Assembly (NCBI RefSeq): GCF_000276665.1
Contig: NW_004955481.1
Span: 5,204,694-5,268,693 of the forward strand
Direction: 5' to 3'
From: Chinchilla lanigera
Taxonomy: Eukaryota > Chordata > Mammalia > Rodentia > Chinchillidae
Length of the DNA stretch: 64,000 bases
Shown: positions 49,349 through 60,960 of the stretch, one piece after another
How positions within the stretch are numbered: the first letter of the stretch is position 1
How the letters are laid out: each line of letters opens with the position of its first letter
Notes under the pieces: model-generated
Databases searched by the model: none
What the model was told of the DNA's origin: nothing
What the model saw: the letters and a program-made list of their open reading frames with translations, nothing else
Made by a program: the position numbers and the translations under genes

Positions 49349-50774
49349 AATATGCCTTAGTGTCTTTATTCTCATCATAGGTTGCACTGGAAGTGGTAGA
49401 TTGGAGTTGATTTATTGGAATTTCAATAACTTTCCCATGTTATTACAAATATAAACTTCCTGGACTTTAGTGAAGACTGGAAAGGGCTGTCAATATGGCC
49501 TGAGGTAATCTCTGTGCACACTAGGACAAGGCCCTGCATGCAAGTGTGATGGAAATGTGACCACTGCCATTTGTATCCTGACTGCCTCCTACAGAAGGTC
49601 CTGGGCTGGAAAGGCTGAGTCAGGAGGCTGCTACTGCTGCTAGTGTTGCAGAGTCCATGCATGGGCATGGGGGACACAGATGGCACAAGTCAGCACTGTT
49701 GCCCCTGGTGGCCTGAGGAGGCAGTTGGTCCCCTGGGAGGGGCTGGGTGGGACCAGGGAAGACTTGCCAAAGGGGGCTGGGTCCTGAGGTGCCTGGTAGT
49801 TACATACGGAGCAGAACTGAACCCTCCACTGATATGGGAGGTAAGGGCCAAAAAGTCACCCCCTTGACTGGCCAAAATCAGGCCCCAATACTGGTGGTAT
49901 AACTCCCACCAGGCTGAGACAATATGCCATACCTAGGGAAGCACAGATCGAAATCCTGGAACACATCAACCAACTGGGAACCCAAGAGAGTGGCCATCAT
50001 ACACTGGTGGGGCACCAGAAAGGACAGGATGACATAACAAGGTAAAATCAATTGGCAGATCAGGTGGCTAAAGAGAATACACACCAGAATGGTCACTGTC
50101 ACCCTTAGGATACCCAAATTGCTACTGACATGTGACTGGCCTAAAGAACCACCACAATACACCCCAAAAGAAAAGCAATGGGCTCAGAATGAAGGTACTC
50201 ACAAAGGTCCAGGAATGCAGTGGTACCTACAGGACCAGAAGACTTTAATTCCTCAAGGAATGGCCTGCTCTTGTTCAACACCACTATGGCCTCACCCACT
50301 TGGGAAAAACTGCACTAGAGATGCTTCTAGGTCAGTATTACTATGTCTCAAGATGTCATCTCAGTTACTATGTCTCAGTTACTATGTCAAGATGTCATCT
50401 CATTACTATGTCTCAAGATGTCATCACAGTTCCTAATTGATGTCAAATCTGTATCTGAAATAATGTCCTCCAATATCCTTGTCTGGCTCCAGGATTATAG
50501 CACACTGGAACCTCACCCTCTGAGAAATTAAAGGTAGATTTCATAGAAATCAGGTGATGTCTCAGATATAAGTACCTGCTGGTCCTTGGGCTGGGCAGAA
50601 GCTGTACCTACTTGAATGGAAAAAGCTCAAGAAGTGGGTGCAGTTCTGCTGCAGGAGGCCATCCCTCAATATGAACTGCCCTTCAGCATCAGAAGTGACA
50701 ATGGACTGATCTTTGTGGCAGAGATTACTCAGGTTCTCACAGACCTTCTCAAGATCAAATGGACCCACCATTGC

Positions 50775-50950
50775 AGGAGTGACAGTGAGCCCTGGTGAGC
50801 CTCAGGAGCTTTGGTGAGACACTTAGGAGGGAAGAAACCCTACCCTCAGTCCCCCCCCCCACATCATGGGAGTGACAGTGAGCCTCAGGAGCCTCCATGA
50901 GCCACTTGGGAGGGGAGAAACCCCACCCATTGCTCCACCACTATCCAGGG
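50775..50950 (+). repeat. L1 5' UTR tandem monomers
   Basis: gggagtgacagtgagcc and the following gaggg(a)gaaaccc(t)accc blocks recur with a period of about 93 bp (50775-50867 and 50868-50950). Confidence 0.75.
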
Positions 50951-51537
50951 AGCCTAGGTCTGGAGGAAGCCTGGTGCCTGGCCCATACTTCTACACTGCA
51001 GGTCAGGTAGCCAGTGCAAGAAGCACTCAGGACACAGCAACAAGCTCATCCAGAGGAACCCAGGGTAAATCCACTCTAACAAAGGGAAACACTTTGCATA
51101 CAAACCCCTAATTTGTGATAAGTTCTGTTATAGAACTACAGACTTTGCTCCTATGGTCTAAAGTGCAAAATCAATAGTTACCATAGTTTGTCAGCTTCTA
51201 AATTGTGCTTATTGTTAATTGAACTACTGTAGCTAGGCTGTCATATCTGTTATAATCAGTTGTTCTCCCTTGTGTAACAATATTGAGAAGCTCTGGGGTA
51301 ATAACCTCACCAGAGCACTACACCAAAAGACTGAGGACTGAGCCAAACAGAAACCAATATGCCACTCTCAATTAATTGGGAAGGTAGGATCTTGGGACAG
51401 ACACAAACCAAGAATCTCCTACAGACAGAAGATATCCTGGAAGTACAGACTATTCATGGAGAGGCCTTGATACTGGTAATACAGCTACCTCCTACCAAAA
51501 CTCACAAGGATCAGTACAGACAACAAAATAAAAAAAA

Positions 51538-51645
51538 TTTTTTTTTGAGGGGATTTAGCTCAGTGACACAGCACCTGCCTGGCAAGTGCAAGGTCATGAG
51601 TGAGATTCTGGGTACCGGAAAAAAGCAAAAAAAATTTTTTTTAAA
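51538..51645 (+). repeat. ID SINE inside L1
   Basis: ggatttagctcagtgacaca, gcctggcaagtgcaaggtca and ggtaccgg, between A/T-rich direct repeats just before the L1 ORF1 remains. Confidence 0.88.
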
Positions 51646-54600
51646 ATAGGAAATGTCAAAACAAAGGAGCAAAATGGAATCTCAGACCTCCAGCCCACAC
51701 AGAACAAGTCCAGGGGATATCAATATAGAAGCAATTGGAAGTCAAACACCTGAAATTTCTGAAATGATAACAACTGAAGTAAAGAAACAACACCATCAGG
51801 CTATAGAAGAAATCAGATCAGAAATAATCTCTCAAGTAAAAAAAAGAAATGACAAGCCTAATGAAAGAATTGCTCAGCATATCTAAAGAAGAAATAGATA
51901 AAAAAATAGAGAGACATAGAAAAGTGGTGGAAACCTTGACTGAACAATAAAGGAAAGAATTAGAATGCATGAGAGATATCCATGAAATTTAAAATTCTAT
52001 TGAAAGCTGGCTAAATCACTTACGTGAAACTGAAGACAAAGTTTCAGACTTTGAAGATGGCATTGCAGCTAGTGATCATGAAAGGATGGATCTCTTAAAA
52101 ATAACAAGGAAACCAGGAAATAACAGTTCAACAGCTACAAGATGATGCAAAGAAAAACAATATAAGGCTGACAGGTGTCAATGAAGAAGCAGGAGTCAAC
52201 ACAAATGACATAAAAAGACTTTGCAGAAGTAATGGCAGAAAATTTCCCAAGCATGGGAAAAGAATTGAACATACAGTTAAGTGAGGCATGTAGAACTCCA
52301 ATTATCCATAACCAAAGTAAACCTACACACAGACATATAATAATCAAGATCCCAGAAATTCAGCATAAGAACAGATTACTAAAAGCTGTTAGAGAAAAGA
52401 AACAGATCACCTATGAAAGAAAGCCCATCATAATCACGGTAGATTTCTCAACACAAATTATCAAGTCAAGGAGAACTTGAAGTGAAGTATTTCAGGTCCT
52501 GAAAGAAAATAACTTTCAATCCAGACTGATGTACCCTGCAAAACTATCTTTCAAAATTAATGGAGAAATAAGATACTTCCACAACAAAGAACAACTGAAG
52601 AAATTGATGACCACCAAACTAAGCCTACAAAAAGTACTGAAAAATATTCAACAAAGAGATACAAATGAACATAATTCCAACAGCAACAATAGAAGAAACC
52701 ACTAAGCAGAGCAGGTAATTAAACAGAGGAGAAAAGTAGGGAACCAACAGCAGGAAAATAACATGACAAGAATAAGCCAATACATATCAGTTATAACCAC
52801 TATTAAATGACCTTAATTCATTAATGAAAAGAAACAGGCTAGCAGAGTGGATCAAGAAACAAAATCCAACAATATACTGTATTCAAGAAACACATTTAAC
52901 TCAAAAGGAAATTCATACACTGAAAGTCAAAGGATGGAAAAAGATGGAAAAAGTCCAAAGGACAGAAACCCCAAAAAAAAGTAGGAGTAGCTATTCTGTT
53001 TGCAGACAATGTGAACTTCAAGAATGATCAAAAGAGATAAAGGTCACTACATACTTGTTGGGGTAAAACTGCAAGGTAGAAAGATAGCAATCATAAATAT
53101 ATACGCAGAAAATACAGAAGCACCCAACTATATAAACAAATATTGATAGACACAAAAGATCAAATAAGGATTAACACAATTGTAACAGGGGACCTTATCA
53201 CCTCACCATCACAAAGAGATATATCAACTAGACAAAAAATCAGCAAAGAAATAACAAAACTGATCCAAACTTGTGAATAAATGGACTTAGTAGACCTTTA
53301 CAGAGTATTCCACCTAACACCAGAATGAATCTTCTTCTCAGCTGCACATGGAATGTTCTGTAAAATAGATCATATACTAGCCTATAGAACATGCTAAAGT
53401 AAATGCAAAGGAATTGAAATTATCTCCTGCATATTATTCTGACCATAGCGTAATGAAATTGGAAATTATTGACAAAAGAAATTGCAAAAACTACATAAAT
53501 ACATGGAAATTAAATAACACCTTCATGAACAACCAGTGGTCACAGATGAAATTAAAGAAGACATTAAACAACATTTACAATCAAACAAAAGTGCAGACAC
53601 AACTTACTGGAGCCTGTGGGATGCAATGAAAGCAGTCCACAGAGGTAAATTTGCAGCAGAGAATTCTCCCATCAGGAAAACAAAATGAGCACAAATAAGC
53701 AACCTAATTCTGCACCTCAAGCTTCTACAAAAAGAAGAGCAAGTTCAAGCCCAAAGTCCAAAGAAGGGAGGAAATTATAAAGATCAGATCAAAAATTAAT
53801 GCAATGGAGACTAAGAAAATAATCAATACAAAGAATTAATGAATTGAAGAGTTGGCTCTTTGAAAGAATAAAATTGGTAAAACCCTAGCCAAATTTATCA
53901 AAAAAAGGAAAGAAAAAAATTCAAATTCATGCAATAAGGAATGAAAGGGGTGAAATCATTACAGATACTGTAGAAACTGAGAAGATCATAAATACCTACT
54001 TTGAAAAATCTTTACTCTCATAGGATGAAAAACACAAGAAATGGGTAGATTCCTAGATACATATGAATTACCAAAGCTGAATCAAGAAGATATAAAAATC
54101 CTGAATAACCCAATATCAGTCAATGAAATTGAAAACTTAATAGAAAACTTACCAACAAAGAAAAGCCCAGGTCCTGATGGAGTCACAGCTGAATTCTACC
54201 AGAGATTTAGAGAATATTTAATACTAATACTTGTCAAACTCTTTAATGAAACTGAAAGGGAAGGAATTCTCCCCAACTCATTCCTGGAGGAAGTGTCACC
54301 CTGGTACAAAAACCAGAGAAAGACCCAACCAAAAAAGAGAATGACAGTCCAATCTCCATAATGAACACAGATGCAAAAATCCTCAATTAAATACTAGCAA
54401 ACAAAATGCAGCAAATCATCAAGAAGATTATACATCATGACCAAGTGGGATTCATCCCAGGAATGCAGGGATGTTTTAATATATGCAAATCAATAAATGT
54501 AATACACCATATCAGCAGAGCCAAAGACAAAAATCACATGATTATCTCAATAGATACAGAAAAAGCCTTTGGTAAAGTCCAACACTCATTCATGATAAAA

Positions 54601-55287
54601 ACCCTACAGAAAATCAGAGTAGATGGTCTTTACCATCCATGACAAACCAACAACCAACATCACACTAAACGGACAAAAACTGAAAGCTTTCACTTTAAAA
54701 TCAGGAACAAGACAAAAATGTCCACTAGCACCACTCCTATTCAATATAATTCTGGAAACATTAGCCAGAGCAATTAGGCAAGAGAGAGAAATAAAAGGAA
54801 TAAGGATAGGAAAGGAAGAAGTTAAATTATCGTTATTCACAGATGACATGATACTCTACATAGAAGATGCCAGAACTTCACCAAAAGACTTCTAAATTTA
54901 ATAACCAAATTCAGTAGAGTAGATGGATACAATGTCAACACTCAAAAGTCAATAGCACTCTTGTACACAAACAACAAATGCACTGAGAGAGAAATTAGAG
55001 AAACCACAATAGCGTCCAAAAAAATGAAATACTTAGGAATAAATCTAACAAAGAACATACAAAGTCTGAACAGTGAAAGTTATAGTACTCTGAAAACAGA
55101 TTGTAGAGGATTTCAGAAAATGGAAAGATATTCCTTGCTCATGGATAAGAACAAACATTGTGAAAATGACCATAGTCCCAAAACTGTTATACAGATTCAA
55201 TGCAATCCCAATCAAAATACCATTAGTATACCTCACGGATCTAGAGAGAACTTCCTAAAATTGATCTGCAACCAGAAGACACCTATA

Positions 55288-55399
55288 GGGGCTGGGGATT
55301 TAGCTCAGCGGCAAAAGCGCCTGCCTGGCAAGCGCAAGGTCGTGAGTTCGGTTCCCGGTACCGGAGAAAAACCAAAAAAAAAAAAAAAAAAAAAAAAAA
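55288..55399 (+). repeat. Young ID SINE inside L1 ORF2, 15-bp target duplication
   Basis: Intact ID head with tRNA-like A and B boxes (ggatttagctcagcggc; gagttcggttcc), a ggtaccgg end and a long uninterrupted A-tail. Flanked by cagaagacacctata at 55273-55287 and 55400-55414. Confidence 0.95.
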
Positions 55400-57530
55400 C
55401 AGAAGACACCTATAATAGCAAAAGCAATCCTGGGCAACAAAGGAAAGGAAGGAGGCATCACAATCCTTGACTTGAAATTATACTACAAAGCTACTGTGAT
55501 AAAAATCAGCATGGTACTGCCAATAAAACAGACCTGTGGATCAATAGAACAGATTAGAAGATGCAGACACAGCTACAAACACACTCAGCAACCTTATCTT
55601 TGACAAAGGGGCCAAACATGTTCACTAGAAGAAAGATAAACTCTATAATAAATGGTACTGGAAAAGTTGGCTTTCCATATGCCAAAGACTAAAACTAGAC
55701 CCATGTCTATCACCATGCACTAAACTAAAGTCCAAAGGGATCACAGATCTAAATATTAAAAGAGAAACACTAAATTTACTGGAAGAGAATGTAGGTAGAA
55801 ATCTTGAAGACATAGGGGTAGGCTGAGAGTTCATGAACAAAAAACAAACTGCATGGGAAATACTTTAAAGAATCAACAACTGGGATCTCACCTTATTGAA
55901 AAGTTTTTGCACATCAAAAGAAATTGTCAACAGAATAAAAAGAAAACCCACGAATTGGGAAAAAAAATTTAGCCAACTTTCCCTAGACAAAGGACTTCTA
56001 TCTAGAACATATAAAGCATTAAAATAAAACAGGCCCTGAAAATTCAAGGACTGCCTATTCAATACAAAAATAGGCATCTGAGATGAACACACACTTCTCA
56101 GATGAAGAAATACAAATGACAAATAGATGAAAAAATGTTCAACATCATTGGTCATTTGATAAATACATATTAAAACAACACTGAGATTTCATCTCACCCC
56201 GGAAAGAATGCTATCATCAAAAAATCAACCAATAACAAATGCTGGCAAGGCTGTGAGGAAAAAATAATCCTTTTCCACTGTTGGTGGGAGTGTAGAATGC
56301 TACAACCACTATGGAAATCAGTGTGGAGATTCCTCAAAAAACTAGGATTGGAGGTTCCATTTGACCCAGCTATTACCCTATTGGGTATTTTTCCAGAAAA
56401 ATTGAAAACATCATATCACAGCGATACATGTGCACCCCTGTTTATAGCAACACAATTGATCATAGCTAAATCTTGGAAACAGCCCAAATGCCCATCAGCT
56501 GAGGAATGGATACAAAAGTTGTGGTATTTTTATATAATGGAGTACTATTCAATTATAAAGAAAGATGAACCCGAGGCTTTTGTAGGTAAATGGATGCAAC
56601 TATAGAACACACTCATAAGTGAAATAAATCAGACTCATATGTGTAAACATCATATTGTCTCCCTAGTATAAGAAACTGAAAGGGTAAATAAAATCCATAA
56701 GGTACAATAGATATTGTGAAAGGGAGAGAAACTTTTCAAAAGGAAGGAACAACTGGGAGGGGGAAAGGAGAAAAGAAAGAAAGAAGGAAGGGGAAAAGAA
56801 TATATATATATACACACACAGACAAGATAACTAAAACAATTATTGTACTAATTTCTATTGGTTTATTGAAAGGAACACTTAGTGCTTAATTATTCAATCA
56901 ATTTTGTATGCCTGTATCCAGTAATCTCAACAACTACTTTCAAGATAAAGATATGCACTATAACAACCATTGTAATTTCCTATCATCTTGTTTTAAATGC
57001 TGTATTGTCTTGTTTTTTCTTTATTTTTTGTTCTCTTTAAAATAAAGAAAAGATCAAATGGAATCTTCATACACCTTACAGACCACAAATTCAAGGAAAG
57101 TGGAGCACATGAATCACACCCTGAAGACCACTTTAGCTAAGCTTTGTCAGGAGACTCATCTGCTCCGAACTGATATGCTGTCCCTAGTCTTGTTGTGTGT
57201 CTGCTGAACTCTGGGACACTCATGCTACTTCCTTATGAGATACTGTTTGGGAGGCTCCTTCCCATAATCAGAGCTTTCGAGATGTCAGGCAGCTAGGAGA
57301 CACTAACCTGGCTGCTGAGATACAGGATCTAGGAAAGGTATTCTCTTACATTCAAAAGACTGCCCTAGAGAGAATTCCAATCTCCTCAGGCAGTCTGACA
57401 CACCCATTCTTGCTGGCAGATTCAGTCTGGGTCAACCCCTTCAGCCTGTGTGGACAGGGCTTCACATCACTGTATTTGCCACCCCTACTGCTGTTGAAGT
57501 TGCAGGTACCGCCTTTTGGCAACACCATTT

Positions 57531-57608
57531 GGATAGAGGACGTATCAGATATTAAACTGATAAGAACAGATACTATACTTGATTTTAGCCAAAAGGGCGA
57601 GAAGCGAT
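57531..57608 (-). pseudogene. U2 snRNA retropseudogene, 3'-truncated
   Basis: The minus strand begins ATCGCTTCTC and follows the first 78 nt or so of U2 with a few substitutions (including the branchpoint-recognition region), then stops. It is flanked by the 13-bp duplication ggcaacaccattt at 57518-57530 and 57609-57621. Not functional: the Sm site and 3' stem-loops are absent. Confidence 0.95.
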
Positions 57609-58939
57609 GGCAACACCATTTAGGAGACAACACACCTGCCCTAGCCACACAGGAGGCTGACTAGTCTGTGCACAGGAGAAGCCTGAGGATGCTGTTCATA
57701 GGTGAACTCCTCCTGTTTTATAAGAGACTGATTGTAATGTACTGTCACCCTTGGTACCTCTGTCCTTGGACTGGTGACTCTTCTCTTGTCATAGGCTTTG
57801 CAACCGTGGCCCAGATGGTCTGGCCTCCTAGTGAAAGGTACATCAGAGCCTTGACATTAATTTTATGGGTGAGTTGTTTCATTGCTATCATCTGCCTCAC
57901 ATCTTGACAAGAATGCTTGTGTTTATTCTTGTCTGCTTATCCCAGGCACCTGGCCAGGGCTTTCTCTTGCTCCCTGGATACATACATCAGACCATAACCC
58001 TCATTCATCCTTGATCAACCATACCAGTCCCAAAGTGGTCAGGGACTGTTGGCTCTGCATATCTGCCTTTGCTTCCCTCCACTGAGGCCATCTCAGGCCC
58101 CTTAGGGTTTGGCCACTAGCCAATACCTTATACCACCCCCAGGTTGGTATCAATCTAGCCATACTAAAATCCTTTGCTTTCAAAACTTGGGAAAAGTCTT
58201 TCCTTAAAGCCAGCAAGGCCGAAAAATTAACATACCCCTTGCTATGTGAGGATCTATCTTGGAAGGTGTCAATCTAGACTCCCATGCCATATTTTGGATT
58301 CAGCAGATCTGCACTCTGGGGATCTTCCCGAGACACTTAATTAAGCCCCACAAACTGTAATTTCACATGGACCCTTCAACACCCACCCCAGACCACTTTT
58401 CTGCTTCCTCCCTGCAGGGTTCCTTCTATCAGGCTGCTCAACAATAGACACCCAACCTCTCCTCTTAAAGCACTCCAAAGTTTGTAATGGACAAGAGAAT
58501 CCCTACATCACCACTCACCAGTGTCATTCTCTGGAGTGGGACCCCATCTTCACATGAGTGCCTCCTGCTATGAAATCTTAACCAGTCTCAGGCATGGCTC
58601 CTACTGACTACAAAAAGCTTCTTCCTTCATTGGGAAAATAAAGCTCAGAGCACCACCAGGTTAAACACTAGGGCCAGAGAATCCCCTTGACTGGGGCCAA
58701 GTTGGCCATAATGGTTGGGGTCTGGCAAGGACAGCACAGACTTTAGCTTTCTCTAGATACACTGGCCTTTTTACCTGAGTACCCCAGGAGCTGTGGCTCT
58801 GTGGCACTTCTGCCTACCTCTGCCTCCTTGCTAACTGGACTGGGACCTGTACCCCAGTTTACCTGAGCAGAAAGATCGATATTTTCCCAGGGGACCAAGA
58901 ACCCCCAGTCCCTATGCTAATATCAGCCTGACACCATCA

Positions 58940-59430
58940 GGCTCCTGTGCTCATCCCCTTGCCAGTGGGGCTAGACATTACTATGACAGGGACAGGGACT
59001 GCTAACACATCACTGCCAACGAGTCTCGCAAATCCCTGTCCCGAGAACTCTCTCAAAGCTTCACTGATATTTCCAAGTCCCCTCTCACATTATAGTGAGT
59101 TAGACTCCATAGCAGCTGTAGCTCTTCAGAACCAAAGAGGGCTCAACATTCTGACAGCAGAAAAGAGGAGCCAATGCCTATTCCTAGAAGAAGAGTACTG
59201 CTTCTGCACAAACCAGTCCAGAATAGTCTAGGGAGCCACAGAGAACCCACAAACGCAAGCCAATGGATTAAGAGAACAGGCCAGCTCTGACTGGCCATTC
59301 TCCCAGATGAGCTGGAGGTTATGGCTTCTTCCCTTGGTTGGTCCCTTGGTCAGGATCCTCCTCCTCATATTCTTTGGGCTACTGATGGGGTTCCTCCAGA
59401 ACCAGGTACAGGCCCTCACTAGACAATCTG
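58940..59430 (+). pseudogene. ERV env transmembrane-subunit remnant
   Basis: One open stretch (58947-59228) has the layout of a gammaretroviral TM ectodomain: post-fusion-peptide region, heptad region and the cysteine cluster. The CX6CC cluster has its first paired Cys replaced by Tyr. A stop follows, then a membrane-spanning-like and tail region in another frame to about 59.43 kb. Surface-subunit sequence upstream is too degraded to delimit. Confidence 0.7.
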
Positions 59431-59513
59431 CTCCAGATGCTGGTGCAGACTAATCCCACATATCAAGCCCTAGAAGTAAGTGATGCCCTATGATAAAATA
59501 GACTAGGAGGATC

Positions 59514-59524
59514 AAAGGGGGAAA
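59514..59524 (+). other. ERV polypurine tract
   Basis: AAAGGGGGAAA directly before the TG that opens the LTR, the usual plus-strand primer position. Confidence 0.75.
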
Positions 59525-59881
59525 TGTAGAAGAACTTGTGTGTTCAACATGTTTCAAAACCCAAGTATGTTGACAGTCTTCAGTGTTCCTTCCACTTCTG
59601 CAAACAGACTTGCTAACCACAAGATGTACCAACCGTGCAAGCTGTACTTTGCCTGTTTCTGATTCCAGTTTGTTCCCATATTTGTAAAGTTCCACTGGCT
59701 GGCAAAAAACTCTGCCCTTCACGATAAACAGCATAAAAGTAACTTCCAATGCTACCTTGGGGTCCGACTTTGGAACATGCAGCTCCTCTGAGCCCGCTGG
59801 TGTAATAAAGCTTGGTTCCCTCCACTTCTCCTAGTGCTGCTTGGTTTCTTCACTGCTGGTAACCCTAAAATTGCTGTAACA
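59525..59881 (+). mobile_element. ERV 3' LTR
   Basis: 357 bp, TGTAGAAG...GCTGTAACA, immediately after the polypurine tract, with AATAAA at 59804-59809. No matching 5' LTR was found in the window. Confidence 0.72.
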
Positions 59882-60049
59882 ACTGATGTCTGTCACTGGG
59901 TGGGGTGAGGTGATACCAGTTACAGTATAATTCCAAGTTACCGCTCATCCCTTAGGGGAGGCATGTCAGCCTGGTTGTTGGATTTTTATCTCAAGATTTG
60001 GTCTTGTTCAGATGCACCTCCAGCCACAATTCTGACGTTTTTATTTTTT

Positions 60050-60715
60050 CTGCAAACTGTCTTGAAGCCCACTTCCGCTCTGACTATATATTAATTTCTA
60101 TCTAACTTAGCTACCCATGATAATGTCCTTTTGGATCTTTATGAACTAGAGGTTGATCTCTGGGTGATACACAGGAGGAGAAAGAAAAGAAAGTCTTCAG
60201 GCTGGGACTGCCCACATCCCTCCCTACCTCCAAGTTCTACCCAGAGCCATTGCCCCAGCAATACTGTCTCTCTCTCCACACCTAGTTCTTTTTCTTTCAG
60301 CCTCTTCCCCTTGAATAGCTGCCAAATGCATTAGTTTATATTGTCTTGTAAAGTCCAGCTCTGTGCAGAGACGGCTGAGCTGGTGCGAAAGGCAGTAGTG
60401 GCCATATTAGTGGGATTAAAGACAGTTTGTTGCAAAACTGCACACCAGGTAAGTGTGGAGCTGTCCAGGCATGAGCGGGCTGCACAGCCAGGGGAAGCAG
60501 CTGTGGGTCTCTGAGGAGGACTGGGTAGCAGGGGCTGGTGGTATGAGAAGTCCAGAGAGACCCAGAGGAGGGTGGAGATGCCAGAGGAGCTCATCCTGAT
60601 GCTGATCCTGCTCCATGGTATCTCATCCACTGGGTCCTGTAGTGAATGAGCAGTGCTAATCAGTGCCATTCAGGGATCTGACACCAGATTACTCACCTCC
60701 CACTGGGTGCCTGCT
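60050..60715 (+). pseudogene. Inverted partial copy of LGALS9 promoter/exon 1/intron 1
   Basis: Reverse-complement match to about 44250-44880: shared blocks include gagctcctctggcatctcca, agagacccac(a/c)gctgcttccc, the pre-ATG stretch and the far-upstream cacccagaga(c/t). The codon aligned with the LGALS9 ATG is ACA (60422-60424), so this exon cannot start galectin translation. The donor (CAG|gtaagt, GT at 60449) is kept. A MaLR LTR follows and no further LGALS9-like exon is seen before the window ends. Confidence 0.8.
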
Positions 60716-60719
60716 CTAT

Positions 60720-60960
60720 TGGTCTTAGTTGCTTTTCCCCTTTGCTGGGACAAAATATCTGACACCTACAAGTTAAAGGAGGGAAGGTGTATTGAGCTCA
60801 CGGCTTGTAGAGGTTTCAGTCCATGATTGGCTGGCTCTAAGGCAGGATGGCATGGCAGAAGGGCATCACTGAGGGAAAGAGTTCATAGTGCCCATGAGGT
60901 AGCAAAAGCAACAAAGGACCTTAAGAACCCCAACATGTGACAGTGGGGCTTGTGCTACTC
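60720..60960 (-). mobile_element. MaLR-like LTR fragment (antisense)
   Basis: tcttagttgcttttcccctt and gtagaggtttcagtccatga match the family at 12.2 and 46.7 kb. The 5' part is missing or diverged. Confidence 0.6.

Larger units (their letters stand above)
47975..49815. repeat. Inverted copy of the LGALS9 last-intron segment, with insertion
   Basis: Reverse-complement partner of 30290-31420. The insert 48721-49486 has no counterpart there. Confidence 0.75.
50764..57049 (+). mobile_element. Nearly full-length L1, 13-bp target duplication
   Basis: About 6.3 kb between aagatcaaatgga at 50751-50763 and 57050-57062. Order: 5' UTR with two tandem monomers; ORF1 remains (51.65-52.48 kb, coiled-coil part and nucleic-acid-binding part in different frames); ORF2 endonuclease (from 52.82 kb, with YCIQETHL), reverse transcriptase (54.1-54.9 kb, with SPGPDG and the catalytic-site-like FTDDM), and C-terminus to 56605; 3' UTR with AATAAA at 57040. 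Multiple stops and frameshifts make it inactive. It sits inside the ERV integrase. Confidence 0.93.
46625..59524 (+). pseudogene. Decayed gammaretrovirus-like ERV (pol-env), heavily interrupted
   Basis: Separate fragments in retroviral order on the plus strand: a protease piece with the active-site-like LVDSG (about 46.63-46.73 kb); RT pieces (about 47.5-47.7 kb); RNase H end and integrase zinc region (about 49.9-50.35 kb); integrase core (50.56-50.76 kb), continuing after the L1 at 57063-57330; then env. Each is broken by stops and frameshifts and by inserted LTR, SINE, L1 and U2 sequences. Gag and a 5' LTR were not found. Non-functional. Confidence 0.75.

Noticed and set aside
54961..55470. 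169-codon open frame near 55 kb
   Set aside because: It is L1 ORF2 sequence running into an inserted ID SINE and its A-tail, not an independent gene.
57531..57608. Functional U2 snRNA gene
   Set aside because: Only the 5' portion is present, with substitutions and flanking target duplications. No snRNA promoter elements were seen.
58947..59228. Domesticated retroviral env (syncytin-like) gene
   Set aside because: Only about 94 codons of the TM subunit are open. The cysteine cluster is damaged, a stop precedes the membrane segment, and upstream surface-subunit frames are broken.
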